Source: Neodiprion pinetum
Lineage: Eukaryota; Arthropoda; Insecta; Hymenoptera; Diprionidae
Assembly (NCBI RefSeq): GCF_021155775.2
Contig: NC_060233.1
Span: 23,167,456-23,231,455 of the forward strand
DNA length: 64,000 nucleotides
Reading direction: 5' to 3'
Both the position numbers and the translations under genes were made by a program. Below the pieces are notes generated by a model, which made no database searches, had not been told where the DNA came from, and saw only the letters and a program-made list of their open reading frames with translations. This document shows positions 37,901 through 48,965 of the stretch, piece by piece; positions within the stretch are counted from its first letter, which is position 1; every line of letters starts with the position of its first letter.

Positions 37901-40900
37901 GTGCCGACGGCCAATTGAAGTTAATTTTTCGATAAAATTATGGCTTTTTTTTTAATTTGTCTCAGTAGTTAAGTTTGGGTAAAAATCATCAAAAACGGCT
38001 TGTAGAAAATTAAATTCTCTACAAAATTTTTTTTTTATCACCATATTTAGAGCTAAAAATTCTGTTTTAGCTGTTTAGCTCTAAATATGGTGATAAAAAA
38101 AAAATTTTGTAGAGAATTTAATTTTCTACAAGCCGTTTTTGATGATTTTTACCCAAACTTAACTACTGAGACAAATTAAAAAAAAAAACCATAATTTTAT
38201 CGAAAAATTAACTTCAATTGGCCGTCGGCACGTGTTATTTTTGTTTAAATCGCAAAAGCAAAATTTTCCCCGTAGTTTCTCATCAGAAGGAAGGATTTTT
38301 TCGGGCGCCGCAAAGATTTTAATTTTTAACGACCACACTAGTGTTTCTTCATATATTCCAAAATATTTTAAAAGGTGAAAAATCAAAAAACCGCGTTCTT
38401 CCACGTAACGTAGAACGCTCATCTTTAGACAGAATCTTTCTTTTAACCCAAGCAAACTTTTTATAGAGTGCTACGGTGGAAGATCCCAAATTTTTTTTTC
38501 CTGAATCACTCTGATTGCATAGATAGATGTGTTTACATGAATGAGGTTGAAGTTAGTAGCGTTAACATAACGAAACATCCGGAAGAAAAATTATTATTTT
38601 GATTATGATTTACTGTATTTCAGACATTCCGGCAATTGTTAAATGACGATTTTTCGAAACGTTAATCATTACAATAACGTTACTATCTTCAACCTCATTG
38701 ACATGAAAACCTGAGGTGATGAAACTTCGTGATTAAGATTTTCATTATACTCTCCATGATGTTTTGTTAAACCGAAAGATGATGACACTCTAAGTTTGAG
38801 ACTTTGGATAAACTCAATCAAAATGAATATCATTCGCTATCAACAGATAACATAATAATAATAATTACTGCCGGCACCCGCCATATCCGATAGGGTATGA
38901 ACCCAGAAGTCTTTTTGGCTTATCCAGGGCAAGAGAGGAGATGGATCAGTAAGCATCATTATGCGACCGCGTTTTTTACCTTACGGGTTGCATTTCTCAC
39001 ATCTAGGGGGCAAACCTTAGAAATAGTTGTACTCTCTCACAAGGCCAAATTAGTGTGTAAAAAAAAAAACACGAAGATTAAATTTTTCTTTGTTACTGGG
39101 GTTACGGTTGCAAACTGAACATGAGATTCCAAATGATGAAATGAATTATGGATGTCAAGTTATTTTTAAACATTTCTTAATACCAGAGCGGCTTATCGGA
39201 ATAGTAATAGTAATTTTTGTCCAACGATAATACAAAATTGCATGCAAGATTTCGGGTAGTAGAAAACTGGAACAATGAAAAATCTTTTCCAGTCTGTTGG
39301 AAGTTTTCAGCCGAGCAGTAGTATCTATACAGTTTTTACTTACCTGTATGTAATAAGTCCCCAGTTTTCCATCGCACCGGCCGAGAAATCGGGTAAAGCC
39401 ACCATGTCCATTTTCGGCAGTGGGAAATCAATTGCGAAGTAATTTTCGAAGTATTTTAATATTTGCGGCGCGATTTTCAGACTGTAATTGGCCTGATCAA
39501 GGGCCTCGCTACGAACCCAAACGCCGACCTTGCCGTCATCCGATCTTTGGGTCGCGAAATCTGACACAACAAATGCCACTAGATACGTGGACATGGGCAC
39601 AGATCGTTCATACCGATCCCATTCATACGAGGGTAAGCCGACTCTGTAGAATAATTGAAAAAAAGGCTTGTCTTATGTTGGATTCGGCTATGATTATCAG
39701 CATTTGTGATAGAATCAGTTGACGGGCCGTAGGTTTCTTTATTCAAAGTTGTCATTCAATTTTCACCGAGAACGTCACATAATCTGGGATTTACGAAAGT
39801 ACGGTGACTAGTAGAAACTTAATATCTGGCGGAGAATTGCCAGTTGCCAGTTACGAATATCAAAATACATATCTTCATACAATTTTTGAAAATTCTTATT
39901 GGAAAATGCTAGTAATCATGAATACGAAAACAAGTTCAAGTTTACACATATGACTCGGTCTAATTTATAAAAAAATTTTATATAACGCGAGCATGTTAGC
40001 AAGCCTGCGAACGCGCATGCGCGGAGTACTGAAAAGACGACTTTCAAGTTCTAGGGGTTAAAAGTGGTCTTTCATGTACTGCGCGCATGCGCAGTCGCGA
40101 ACAAATCTGATAATACGCGACCCTAACCTCAATTTCGTTGTTTGTGAAAAAGCGCGTAACATATTCTTTTTACGCAAAGAACCGTGTGCAAGAAGGAGGC
40201 AACGGTCTTTTCGCCTCACGTATTTGCAATATTCATCTTTGGCTCACCTATGACTCCTATGAGTTTGCTTCCATGTTACAAAATATACTGTAATAGTTCA
40301 GAACTGTTTCTCTTGACCATTTCATGCTGTGTAGTTTGATATTTACATACTCCAATATTCGTATGTCGATTACTCACATTGGCGTAGTGTCAACGGTACC
40401 ATTCATATTGGAGATAGAAGTCATGTTCTTCGGACGAGCAATGTGAATTTCAAACTCTGCCTTCAGCGCGGGCTCATCGAAGCAAGGGAATGCACGTCGA
40501 GCATCCGTAGGCTGGAACTGTGTAGTGGCGATCCACCTAAAGTTTTCCAATAATTAAATTTTATTCACCATTTGTGTAGCTACTGCAGTATTAAAAAAAA
40601 TCGTAGCATTCAGCAATCGGGGTTCACACAATGAAGACACTAAAAAAAAAAATTTCCTGTATCGACAAAATATGTCAGTCAAATATGGCGACAGAAATGT
40701 TTTGTCGATTCAAATAAATGTGTATTCACTCAAGAACTGAAATTATTGCTCTGATCCCTTTTTTTTTGTTGAATCCAATAATATGACATTGGATTTTTTC
40801 GCCACATTAGATTGCCGTATTTAGTAAATTGAACAAATCCTTCTCGAGAAGGTAACAGCTTTTAACCTCATTTCGATTCGCGTCAAACCACTTTGCAGAA

Positions 40901-43139
40901 AAATATATTGCACGTAACGTTATTCGAGACTGGCGTATTCTACACGACGTTCTTCTATACTGTAAGACGTTCGAGATATGAGAAGTACTACATGACCTTA
41001 ACCACAATATTTTGGGAAAAGTATAAAATCTATTTCAACAGAGGTATGTATTTGTCGAACGGCTAAATGCATTCATACTTCAATTTCAAATAGAGAGAAG
41101 AAAATGCGTGGTCAAATGTACTTGAAATAAGAAATTCATGTGAAAATGAAACGTTTTCAAATATTATCCAGGCACGCTCACCTGGTTTGATTTCCAACGG
41201 TGTAGGAACTCCGATAGAATCCTTGGAGATAGTCGTTGAGGTACCCGACATACTTGATATACACTGTGTATTGTTTGCCAGCTTTCAGCATGCCTGCTGT
41301 GTGTATGACGTGGAATTGCCTCAGCGTGTCGTTAGTTTGCTTGTCAATTCCAACGTCCTCCATTCTATTTCGTATCGTTCCATTATTGTCGGGTGGGTGC
41401 ATCTGCACCGTCGTTGCTGCCTCGTCGATCTTCATGTCAACGGCGTGAAGTGTGATATTCCTCGTGTCCTTGGTCACGTTGACAACGATTTTCACCTACG
41501 GTTCGTTAAAGCGCTAAATGAATTATCCATGGCCGTGAACTTGGGACGAGTTACTAGCTGACGCAGTGAATCAAAATTACCAATTTTCAGGGGACGGGGT
41601 TGAAATACCGAATTTAAAAAGTTTCGAAAGTCCAGATTCCGAATTTTTTGGTGGGGAAATTTATAGTAAAGAAACCAAACGCTGACGCAACATCAAAATT
41701 CGGAATGGTCCGAAACCCGTCGCTTAAAGTTCCCAAAGTGCAAATTTCCAAAAGGCAAAATGGCGAAACGGCAACTTTGACAAGTCAAAGTTCCGAAAGG
41801 GTGGAAGTAAGAAAATTAAAAAATTTGAAACACCAAAATTCTGAGCGATAGAAGATTTTCAGTTCTCTGAATTTCTAGCTCTGTGAAATTTCAACGCTTC
41901 AATCTTTCTTTTTTTCTTGGATTTTCGATATTTTTACGTTCGGAATCCTGGTCATTTTGATTATCGATTTTGACACCCACTCATTGATTAAACTCGAAGC
42001 TGCATGAGTATATTTTATTTTTCCGAATTTTGCTTTATCGGAACTTTGCTCTGCGTGACTTGTATTTTCGGAATCTTTGAGCCGTCGGGGGTTTCCGATC
42101 ATTCGAAACTTTATTATTTCGTATTTTATTTACTCCAAGTTTCACCGCCAAATAATTCGAAATCTGGAACCTTCGGAACTTTTTAAATTCGGAATTTCAA
42201 CCAACTCATATTCGGAATTTCGAAAGATCGTTGTGTCCGAAGAGTCAAAAGTCGAATTAATCTAATTTTCGAAATTTTCTAGGGCAAATCGTCTCGAAAG
42301 GACCAGTACGATTACTTGCAAAAATCCAATATAGTCACAAATCGATTTATTTCTCAATCGAGTTTTGTTTCCCCACCGATGGCTCAATTCATCCTTCTAA
42401 TACCTCATATCCTTCGATGATCCATATCTCATCGTCAACAACACTCATGCGAGTAGTTATGATCAGTTGCCTTGATTTTCGAAAAAAAAAACGATGCAGG
42501 AATTTGAAATTAACTCGATGGGAAATTTTTCCAATTCCTCACATTCATTCCACGAGCAATGGTTTATCGAAGTACACTCGTACGAGAGTGTCATTTTACG
42601 CACTAATAACAGTGCGTAAAATCGAACTTTATGCACAGTGTTGCTAAAAACACTAGTGAAGAAATAGTTTACCATTTCCCAACGCACGCGTCATTCATTG
42701 AAAAATGGCGTGTTTTGTTCATTTTCAACAGACGGCCAAAATCGCCTATTCTACGTTTTAGTTGTGAAAACGATTGCTTTCTCACCTCTCCATTGAAGGT
42801 GAAATTTCCCTCCCAAATGAAGGGAGTTAGTTCCAATCGGTAGAAAACTGGGACGACGGATCTCGGCAGCCTGACGTCGAGCTTCGTCGACACAGAATTT
42901 GCTCCCAGGAATCCTCTGCCAGCGAAGAGTCCAGAGTCGCTTGCGTCGTGTTGCCGCCCTAAAGCGCCATCCGTACACGGTGCAAAATGGTAGACCAAGA
43001 GGGCCGTGATTACGAGGGACAGGAGGAATAACGTCCCAAGCAAGAAGGCGCCGCAACGGGAAATCGTGCAGCCGCGTTTACGTCCGAATGTCGTCGTGTG
43101 GGCATCCATCATTGCCAGTACCTCGCGAGACTGTGTCAT
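31924..43139 (-). CDS. Membrane aminopeptidase N-type M1 zinc metallopeptidase (14 coding exons, 986 aa)
   Basis: An M1 (gluzincin) aminopeptidase removes single N-terminal residues, usually neutral ones, at the cell surface. Exons in transcript order: 43139-42786, 41495-41182, 40536-40378, 39643-39344, 37120-36937, 36588-36432, 36348-36267, 35858-35675, 35291-35087, 34721-34444, 34351-34152, 34051-33740, 33652-33571, 32073-31924; all GT-AG, phases agree, 2961 nt including TAG. Residues 1-28 are cytosolic with KR just before a hydrophobic anchor at about 29-52, giving a type II membrane protein. GAMEN is at 365-369; HELAH at 401-405 with Glu424 eighteen residues on (zinc ligands His401, His405, Glu424; Glu402 catalytic); Tyr487 in SYGKG is the transition-state tyrosine. 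The C-terminal ERAP1_C-like region follows from about 620. The C-terminus is hydrophilic, so no GPI signal, unlike many insect gut enzymes. An in-frame TAG precedes the first ATG; Met10 or Met11 are alternative starts. All catalytic residues are intact. Confidence 0.94.
37171..37347. mobile_element. Short hAT-like MITE with GTGCGGGTAC ends (aminopeptidase intron 4)
   Basis: GAGTGTGCGGGTAC on the left pairs with GTACCCGCACACCCC on the right. The interior is rich in CGGGT/ACCCG words (ACCCGACCCGAACCCGAG). This word pattern with GGGGTGTGCGGGTA ends is common in small hAT-related elements. Target duplication not clear. Confidence 0.6.
37374..38498. mobile_element. Older inverted-repeat element interrupted by the 37793-38340 palindrome
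   Basis: 37374-37510 and 38360-38498 are reverse complements of moderate similarity (GATTTTCCACTGTGGCA on the left against the complement of TACGGTGGAAGATC on the right; AAGATGAGCGTTTTACGTTACG against its complement). About 280 bases on the left side (37511-37792) have no counterpart on the right and should be loop. The young palindrome sits between this loop and the right arm, flanked by a target duplication. Confidence 0.7.
37793..38340. mobile_element. Near-perfect 548-bp palindromic hAT-type element with 8-bp target duplication
   Basis: The element starts TAGTGTGGTCGTTAAAAA and ends with the exact complement. The two arms (about 265 bp each) differ only by homopolymer length changes and about one substitution, around a loop of about 16 bases near 38065. 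GTGTTTCT stands directly before it (37785-37792) and directly after it (38341-38348), an 8-bp target duplication. An 8-bp duplication and TAGTG ends fit the hAT superfamily. It has no coding capacity. It lies in intron 4 of the aminopeptidase. Confidence 0.85.
38531..38711. mobile_element. Small inverted-repeat element, family B copy 1
   Basis: AATGAGGTTGAAGTTAGTAG on the left pairs with the complement of CTATCTTCAACCTCATTG on the right, with a loop of roughly 70-90 bases. A second copy with the same TAACGTTA-rich arms is at 47914-48145. Confidence 0.65.
40013..40092. promoter_or_regulatory. Two inverted GCGCATGCGC motifs (NRF1/Ewg-type sites) in aminopeptidase intron 3
   Basis: GCGCATGCGC occurs at 40013-40022 and 40083-40092. 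The flanks also pair (CTGCGAACGC..., ...GCGAAC; AGTAC/GTACT), so the motifs lie in an imperfect inverted repeat of about 100 bases. GCGCATGCGC is the consensus palindrome bound by NRF1 and its insect homologue Ewg. A CpG-dense patch in an otherwise AT-rich intron. Function is inference; it could equally be the stem of a decayed MITE. Confidence 0.45.
41599..42204. mobile_element. TTCGGAA-rich foldback element (aminopeptidase intron 1)
   Basis: GGTTGAAATACCGAATTTAA near 41600 pairs with the complement of TTAAATTCGGAATTTCAACC near 42200. The match continues inward with decay to about 41890. Both arms are full of TTCGGAA, TTCGAAA and TTCCGAA words, giving a quasi-periodic look. Several open frames in the region are by-products of this composition. 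Confidence 0.65.
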
Positions 43140-46100
43140 ATCATGCGCCTACCTGTCATTTGACAAGGAAGAAGTTTGATTCGTATATTATACAACAATA
43201 CAAATTAAGGTTATGCAGTACTCGTACGTTTACCGACCTAGCAAACTCAACCTTTTTCATCCTATATTAAAAATAAACAAGCCAAGAAACGTTTGGCTAT
43301 GCGCCCAGCTGATCGTGAGAGCATTTTTCATTTACGAAATTATCGTGATTTCTTCTTCTCGTCTAGCGAGCTTAATATTGAATGAAAACAGTCTCACGAT
43401 GGCTCATATTGCTTCTAATTTTTTCTGGAATTGCGCAGTGTCTCAGCTATGCACTTTGTGACTTCTGAAACGCGGTAAATATGGTAATAGTATCTTGTGT
43501 GGAAAAACCACACATTTGTTGGACGATCCTCGGGATATGAGTAATTTTCCTGGATTCTACTAGAAATTTGAATTCTTTTCGCTCGTTTGTTTACTTAATA
43601 TAGGAAGAAAAAGGTGGAGTGCTCGGTCGGTAAGGCTAGGTTGATTTTTTTTCGCTGTTTGGGAATTTGATTAAAATACAATACGGTTAATTTCACATTC
43701 TAGAATGTTCAATCCAATGGCTTGAATTTTTTTGAGACATTGTGTTTCCTTGTGGCCAGCGTGTTACAGCCAGAACGTGTGACCATAAAGGGTTACTGCT
43801 CGTTTTTATGGCAAGAAATTTTTGAAATTGGTTTTCAATAAAATTAATAATGTGCTATTAGAAATTTTCTCAATTTTAAGGTATTACACTGTAGTTCTAA
43901 ACATGCTGCGCATTTTTGGTGTATGTTTTTGAAGTGTGCATTTCAACACGAACAATTTCAGTTTCCAAATTAATAGGATTCAATCTGGCGTTCAGAAGTT
44001 ATATATAATTGAAAATATTCTTTGCAGTAAAAATTGATGAAATGCAAAACTTTGTACCTCAGAAACTGTACGAGATAGAAATTTAAAACAATATGTAGTT
44101 TAATGTTTGTCTGTTGATGGAATAAAAAATTAGTCGAAATCAAAAAGTGACGTTTGTCTAGTTGATATGGACTTCCGCACGTATAATATGTATACTGCTG
44201 TTTTTATTTGTTTATTTGAGATCGATTTATCGTCCTGATAAAACTTCTTAATGCAATATATGTGGTACTCGTTGTTGATCAACCTCAATAACCTACGTAA
44301 TTACAATTTTTCAACTTTGACAATGAGACAAAGTGAGATTCATAATATCCTTATTGCGTTCCATTTCATATCACATGAGGTGTGGAGTCATGTGATGTTA
44401 AAATATATACTAATTAATCTTTACGTTCTAATCACTTTTTTACGATCCACCATTTCAAATCTATTTGTCCGATTAACTTGAAAAAAAATTTCGGATATTC
44501 TCAAACATTCTAAAATCAATACCTGTAGTTTAAATACCTTGTGAGAAATATTAAAAGATCGACAGAAATTCCCGAAAAAATTTAGATACAAAAAAAAAGG
44601 AAATTGTGTCAAAAAAAAAAATTGTGTTTTCTTAATTCTTCATATTTTTGGCTAGAAATTTAGTTAGGTATTCTCAAATAGTAAAACTTGAGGACAGGAT
44701 CTGTCAGAGACCCTACTATAGGTACTCCGAAGGTTAAGATCGACAAAACATCAGCTGCGCAGAAATATATCCGCTGCTTCAATGATAAAGTGTAATTGTT
44801 AGCAACTAGTTGGTCAGGACAAATTTTCTTTTCTTGTGATTCAAACGAATATTGCTGCCAACGTTACCGATAGACCCAATACATAGTTAGCTATAGAGAA
44901 GGTTCAAATTATTCGGAGGCAAAATTTCATCCATGCGAATAAATGAAATGAAATCCAAAACTAAGATACCCGCGAATTGATATTTATTGCTGCATTCATT
45001 TATTATCAAAGTGGACCGAGTGTATTGGCCGAGAGGTTGCATTCATAATCAGTATTATTATTAAAGAATATTTACATTGATATATTTTTCATACCAGCCG
45101 CTTGTTCTCAACTTGGAATTTTTTCCAAATCTAATATTTGCAATTTTATGCGAATCGAGGGCTACATACACCGACATTTTAATATTTCACCGAAAAATAA
45201 TGAAACGATTGTTATTTGACTGAGATCAATATTTGTTGAAGCAGGGTATACCATGAACGAAGTATCTTTGCACAGGTGAGATCGAGTGGAAGAAAGTAAA
45301 GACCTGGAAGAAATTCTGAGCCCCTCCACAAACACGCAGGCATATGGAAAATTGGCAAGTTATTGTCACTTTCATTACAAGGATTCGAAAGTGACACGGA
45401 AATTCATCACGCGTCTCAACACTCGCTCTAGGATTTGTTGTAGCAATTATTGGTATTTACACAATTTATGACCTGTAACTTCTGGCGCCTGCCTAATTCG
45501 TACCGTATAATTTATAAAATCGATTCTAACCTGAGCCGATTATTAACGATGCGCAAAAATCATTATACAAGGCGTGGCCTTTTGGAAAGTTCGCAAGGAA
45601 AAGTACCACTACAATATACGTATATTAACAGGTAAGCCGTAGGCGCCTCGGCGTTCTAGAGAGATTTAAACCGTTTATTATTCACAGAGTAAAGCGTCTG
45701 CTTAATCAGCATTCAACTCTTCGCCTAGATATTAGTAAAATTCTGAACAACATTAAGCACCTTTCACCCGTTGCGCGTGCCCTGCAGCGTCCGAAGAATA
45801 ACTATTAGCGATACTCGGAATCACCAAAACACAGCCAACGCGGTTTCACTGCAGTACTTAGACTGGGAGTTTCTTGACCTTGTGCTCGCGATGCGAGTAA
45901 ACAAACGTGTCCTGTCCTCTGGCTTTGGTATAAGGTACACGTGCCATCTGTGCAGGAGATTAAAGGTGACCCTCAATTATTATAGTCACGTGAGAGAAAC
46001 AGAATACTATTCAATATAGGATTGACGCTTAAGCATTCGCCGTGATCCATTCGCAATTCTCTTCTCATCCCAGGCGTATATTGTGTCGATACAATGAGGG

Positions 46101-46896
46101 TTTATCGGGCACGGAATGGATGGACATCAACGACTGAATCGAACAGGTCTTACCAACTAGTTTGCCAACGCCATAGAAAAGAGAAATCTAAACATCGACG
46201 CACTGCGCTTCGAAATTCTTAATTTCTCTCTTGCCTTCTGTTTTCAATCTGGGTAACTGTTACATGTTCGATGCGAAAATTTGCACATAACACTGGCTAC
46301 AAAAAATCACTTTCTGTATGCAACATAAAAAGTTTCAACTGATTATGTTGGGAACAAGGTTTAGTATGATAGAATTGATATTAGAATATTTAGATGCGAA
46401 TGATTTTATTGTAATATGATTCTTTTAATCTTTTCAAATTACACTTTTTATAAACATATACGAGGTTATATGAATATAGTGTTGAATGTTTTATCGACCT
46501 TATTTTGGAAAAATTCTTAGTTCCTCCGAGGAGGGCCCCTCTAGGGCCGCAACGTCAATTTCTGAATTTCTTTCATTTCGACCGTATAATAGTGTTACAG
46601 TATTAATATAAATATGACCGTCTGCGAGGGAGAGGTTTTCCTCTCTTTTCTCGTGTTCGTGCTAAACCCGGATGATCCGATAAATGTACTACCATAGTTT
46701 TATATAAATACCTCTTGAACTAAAACGACAAGCATGAGCGCTCATTCATAACCATCTCCTACATTTACTAAATAACAAAACTCCCGAAATAAAAAAAGGT
46801 AAATAAAAACTACAAACATTCAATTTTACTGGTAGTAGCTGTAGCGCAAAAACTAGATCTGATCGAATAAAAATAAATATCGTTTTATAACGAGGT
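43140..46896. other. Non-coding stretch upstream of the aminopeptidase
   Basis: No coding exon is supported. A good splice acceptor on the minus strand ends at 43153 (pyrimidine-rich CTTCTTCCTTGTC then ACAG), 13 bases before the aminopeptidase ATG. So the first coding exon is probably not the first exon, and a 5' non-coding exon and the promoter should lie somewhere in this stretch or beyond. No TATA box can be assigned. Confidence 0.45.
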
Positions 46897-47129
46897 TAAG
46901 GTAAGTGTACCAATTATCGACACGCTTAGACAGAATTATTGACCCTGTCATTTTCCAAAATTATAAATTGACGGTCCAAATTGTGAATTTCTCGATGACT
47001 AAAACAAATTGCTAGAGGGTCAGACGCTACAAATTTATTTTTTGGTAATTTTAGAACTAAGGATCAAACAGATACAACCTAAAAACGTGAATAATTTGGA
47101 CAGGGTCAATAACTGGTACTCTTACTTTA
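46897..47129. mobile_element. Small MITE with TAAGGTAAGTGTACC ends
   Basis: TAAGGTAAGTGTACCAATTA at the left pairs with the complement of AACTGGTACTCTTACTTTA at the right. Inside, GACCCTGTC and GACAGGGTC also face each other. About 230 bases, non-coding. Superfamily not determined. Confidence 0.6.
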
Positions 47130-47913
47130 GACAGGTATTTATAAATTGGTTAGCACCTTCCTTATTACGAAATATTGTTTACCAGTGATAATAGCGTGGC
47201 TGCGTTGCACTTTGGGTACTTATACAAGTTGACTGAAGTTCTGCGGTTGTTCGTTCAGGCTGTGCGCAATAGCTGCGCCTATGGAAGGCTGGTCGGTTGC
47301 AATTTCAACGCGCCACCGAACGAGACACTGACATTAAAAAGTACGCAGTAGCCACCTTACTGTACGGCTACTCGACATCAGCACCAGAACAGGAAGGTCT
47401 ACTCTCGACCGGCGTCACGACACTACTGCAACGAGCGAAGTGACGAGCCTTGGGTTTCATAGTTATCGGACCCGTATATGCCATACGATCATCGTTCGGC
47501 GATCGTGTTGCGCACCAATAGTGATGTAGAAAGGATATACGGGGAAGGTTGCCACTGTTCCTCGAACTTCCGGTGCCAGGAAACAAGTACGAAACTTATG
47601 GGGAAAACTCGTCCGAAACCCGGCTGCGGTTGCACAGCTCCTGGAAACATCGAATCCGGTCGGGCTTCTTGGCGAAGGACAAAATTGATCGCACGAGTCG
47701 TTAATTCCTTACTTTGGAAAAGCGTTTTGCACTCCCTGTACATTTATAGGGTGGTTTCCCTCTTTAACTTTTCCGAATTTTAACTCGGCCACCTCGCAGA
47801 TTGGTTTCAAATGAACGAATAAAAATTTCCTTCAAAGCACAGATCTCTATCTCGACTCTAAACCCTTGCGGAAGGGTTGTGAAGTTTGCCAGTGAAAAAA
47901 TACACACTTTCTT
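47130..47913. other. GC-balanced non-coding stretch, possible regulatory or 5' exon region
   Basis: The part at 47210-47700 is clearly less AT-rich than its surroundings and contains several CpGs. Overlapping open frames of 70-100 codons occur on both strands but none resembles a protein. It could be a promoter or 5' non-coding exon of a neighbouring gene; the sequence alone does not decide. Confidence 0.3.
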
Positions 47914-48145
47914 ACTATATGAGGTTGAGGTTAGTAACGTTATTGTAACGATCCTTGTTTACGGAAAATTGTTACTTCACACTTTCAGGATTGTCTGAAA
48001 TTTACTCAACTATTATAAACAAAACATGTTCGTATTTTGAAAAGCCAACTCATTGAAGGTCGTTCTAAAATTGAACAACAATGAAGTTTTCCTTGATGTT
48101 TCGTTACAGTAACGTTACTAACTTCAGCATCGTTTTACTATATGT
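47914..48145. mobile_element. Small inverted-repeat element, family B copy 2
   Basis: ATATGAGGTTGAGGTTAGTA on the left pairs with the complement of TAACTTCAGCATCGTTTTAC on the right, with GTAACGTTA in each arm. Same family as 38531-38711. Confidence 0.65.
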
Positions 48146-48544
48146 TTCAGTGTATATTTCGCCCCAGGATCAATTGTTTGCAAAAAATCTGTTACCGTGA
48201 GAAGTCAGTGAGCCTTAATTTTAACATTCCATATAAACATCAGCATCGTCTATACAGCATTCTATGTCAGCTGTACCCAATTAGAATATGAATTTTTTTG
48301 TGAGTTTGATATCAGTAGATAATGTACATAAAATCCTCCATTACCGATGCTGCTATTTTTAACAAGCAGTAGTATCAATGCTGATTTACTTCTTACACTT
48401 ATAGATCTTTTGAAAATAGTTAGTCCTACGATCAAATATATAAATACTGGAAGTAGAATAAGAATGTGAATATTATAAATCGCAAACTTTTGCTACCTGT
48501 GCTTTTGAGGAAATCTCTATTTACTCGCTTGGGACGAAATCGGG

Positions 48545-48965
48545 GGCGTCTCGGTCAAAGTACATATCTCCCCGATCAAAAGTTCTCACGGACACAAGTC
48601 CCAAAAATCAGTAATTTCCGAGATACAGGCTTCGGAAAAAAGGTGTCCAGATTTTTGGATATTTATGGATTTCGTGATTTTCATGAATTATAAACTTTCA
48701 AGGGGACATGAAATCAAAGAAATCACTCAAAAAACTTGCGGAGTTTCTGCGAATCCGCTGTGCAGTTTTTAAGTGACATATTTGATTTCAAGTCCTCCCT
48801 GAAGCTTTGTAATTCGTAAAAATTGCGTAATCCGTATTTATCAAAAAATCCATACACCCCCCTTCCTAAGCCTATATCTTGGAAACTACTGATTTTTGGG
48901 ACTTGTGTCCACGAGAACGTTTGATCACGAGGATCTTTACTGTAATATATTGGAAATCCAGTCAA
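48545..48965. mobile_element. Inverted-repeat element, family A copy 2
   Basis: Arms about 48557-48737 and 48760-48940 with GATCAAAAGTTCTC, ACAAGTCCCAAAAATCAG and AAATCACTCAAAAAACT blocks. It matches 9493-10095 arm for arm, but with a short loop. Non-coding. Confidence 0.75.

Noticed and set aside
38159..38455. 98-codon minus-strand frame crossing palindrome and outer arm
   Set aside because: It spans the junction between a young insertion and its host sequence, so it cannot be an ancestral gene, and its arm counterpart on the other side is not open.
41187..41561. 124-codon plus-strand frame
   Set aside because: Antisense shadow of aminopeptidase exon 2.
47368..47783. Three overlapping frames of 72-101 codons
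   Set aside because: Overlap on both strands in a GC-balanced patch explains them; no convincing coding signal.
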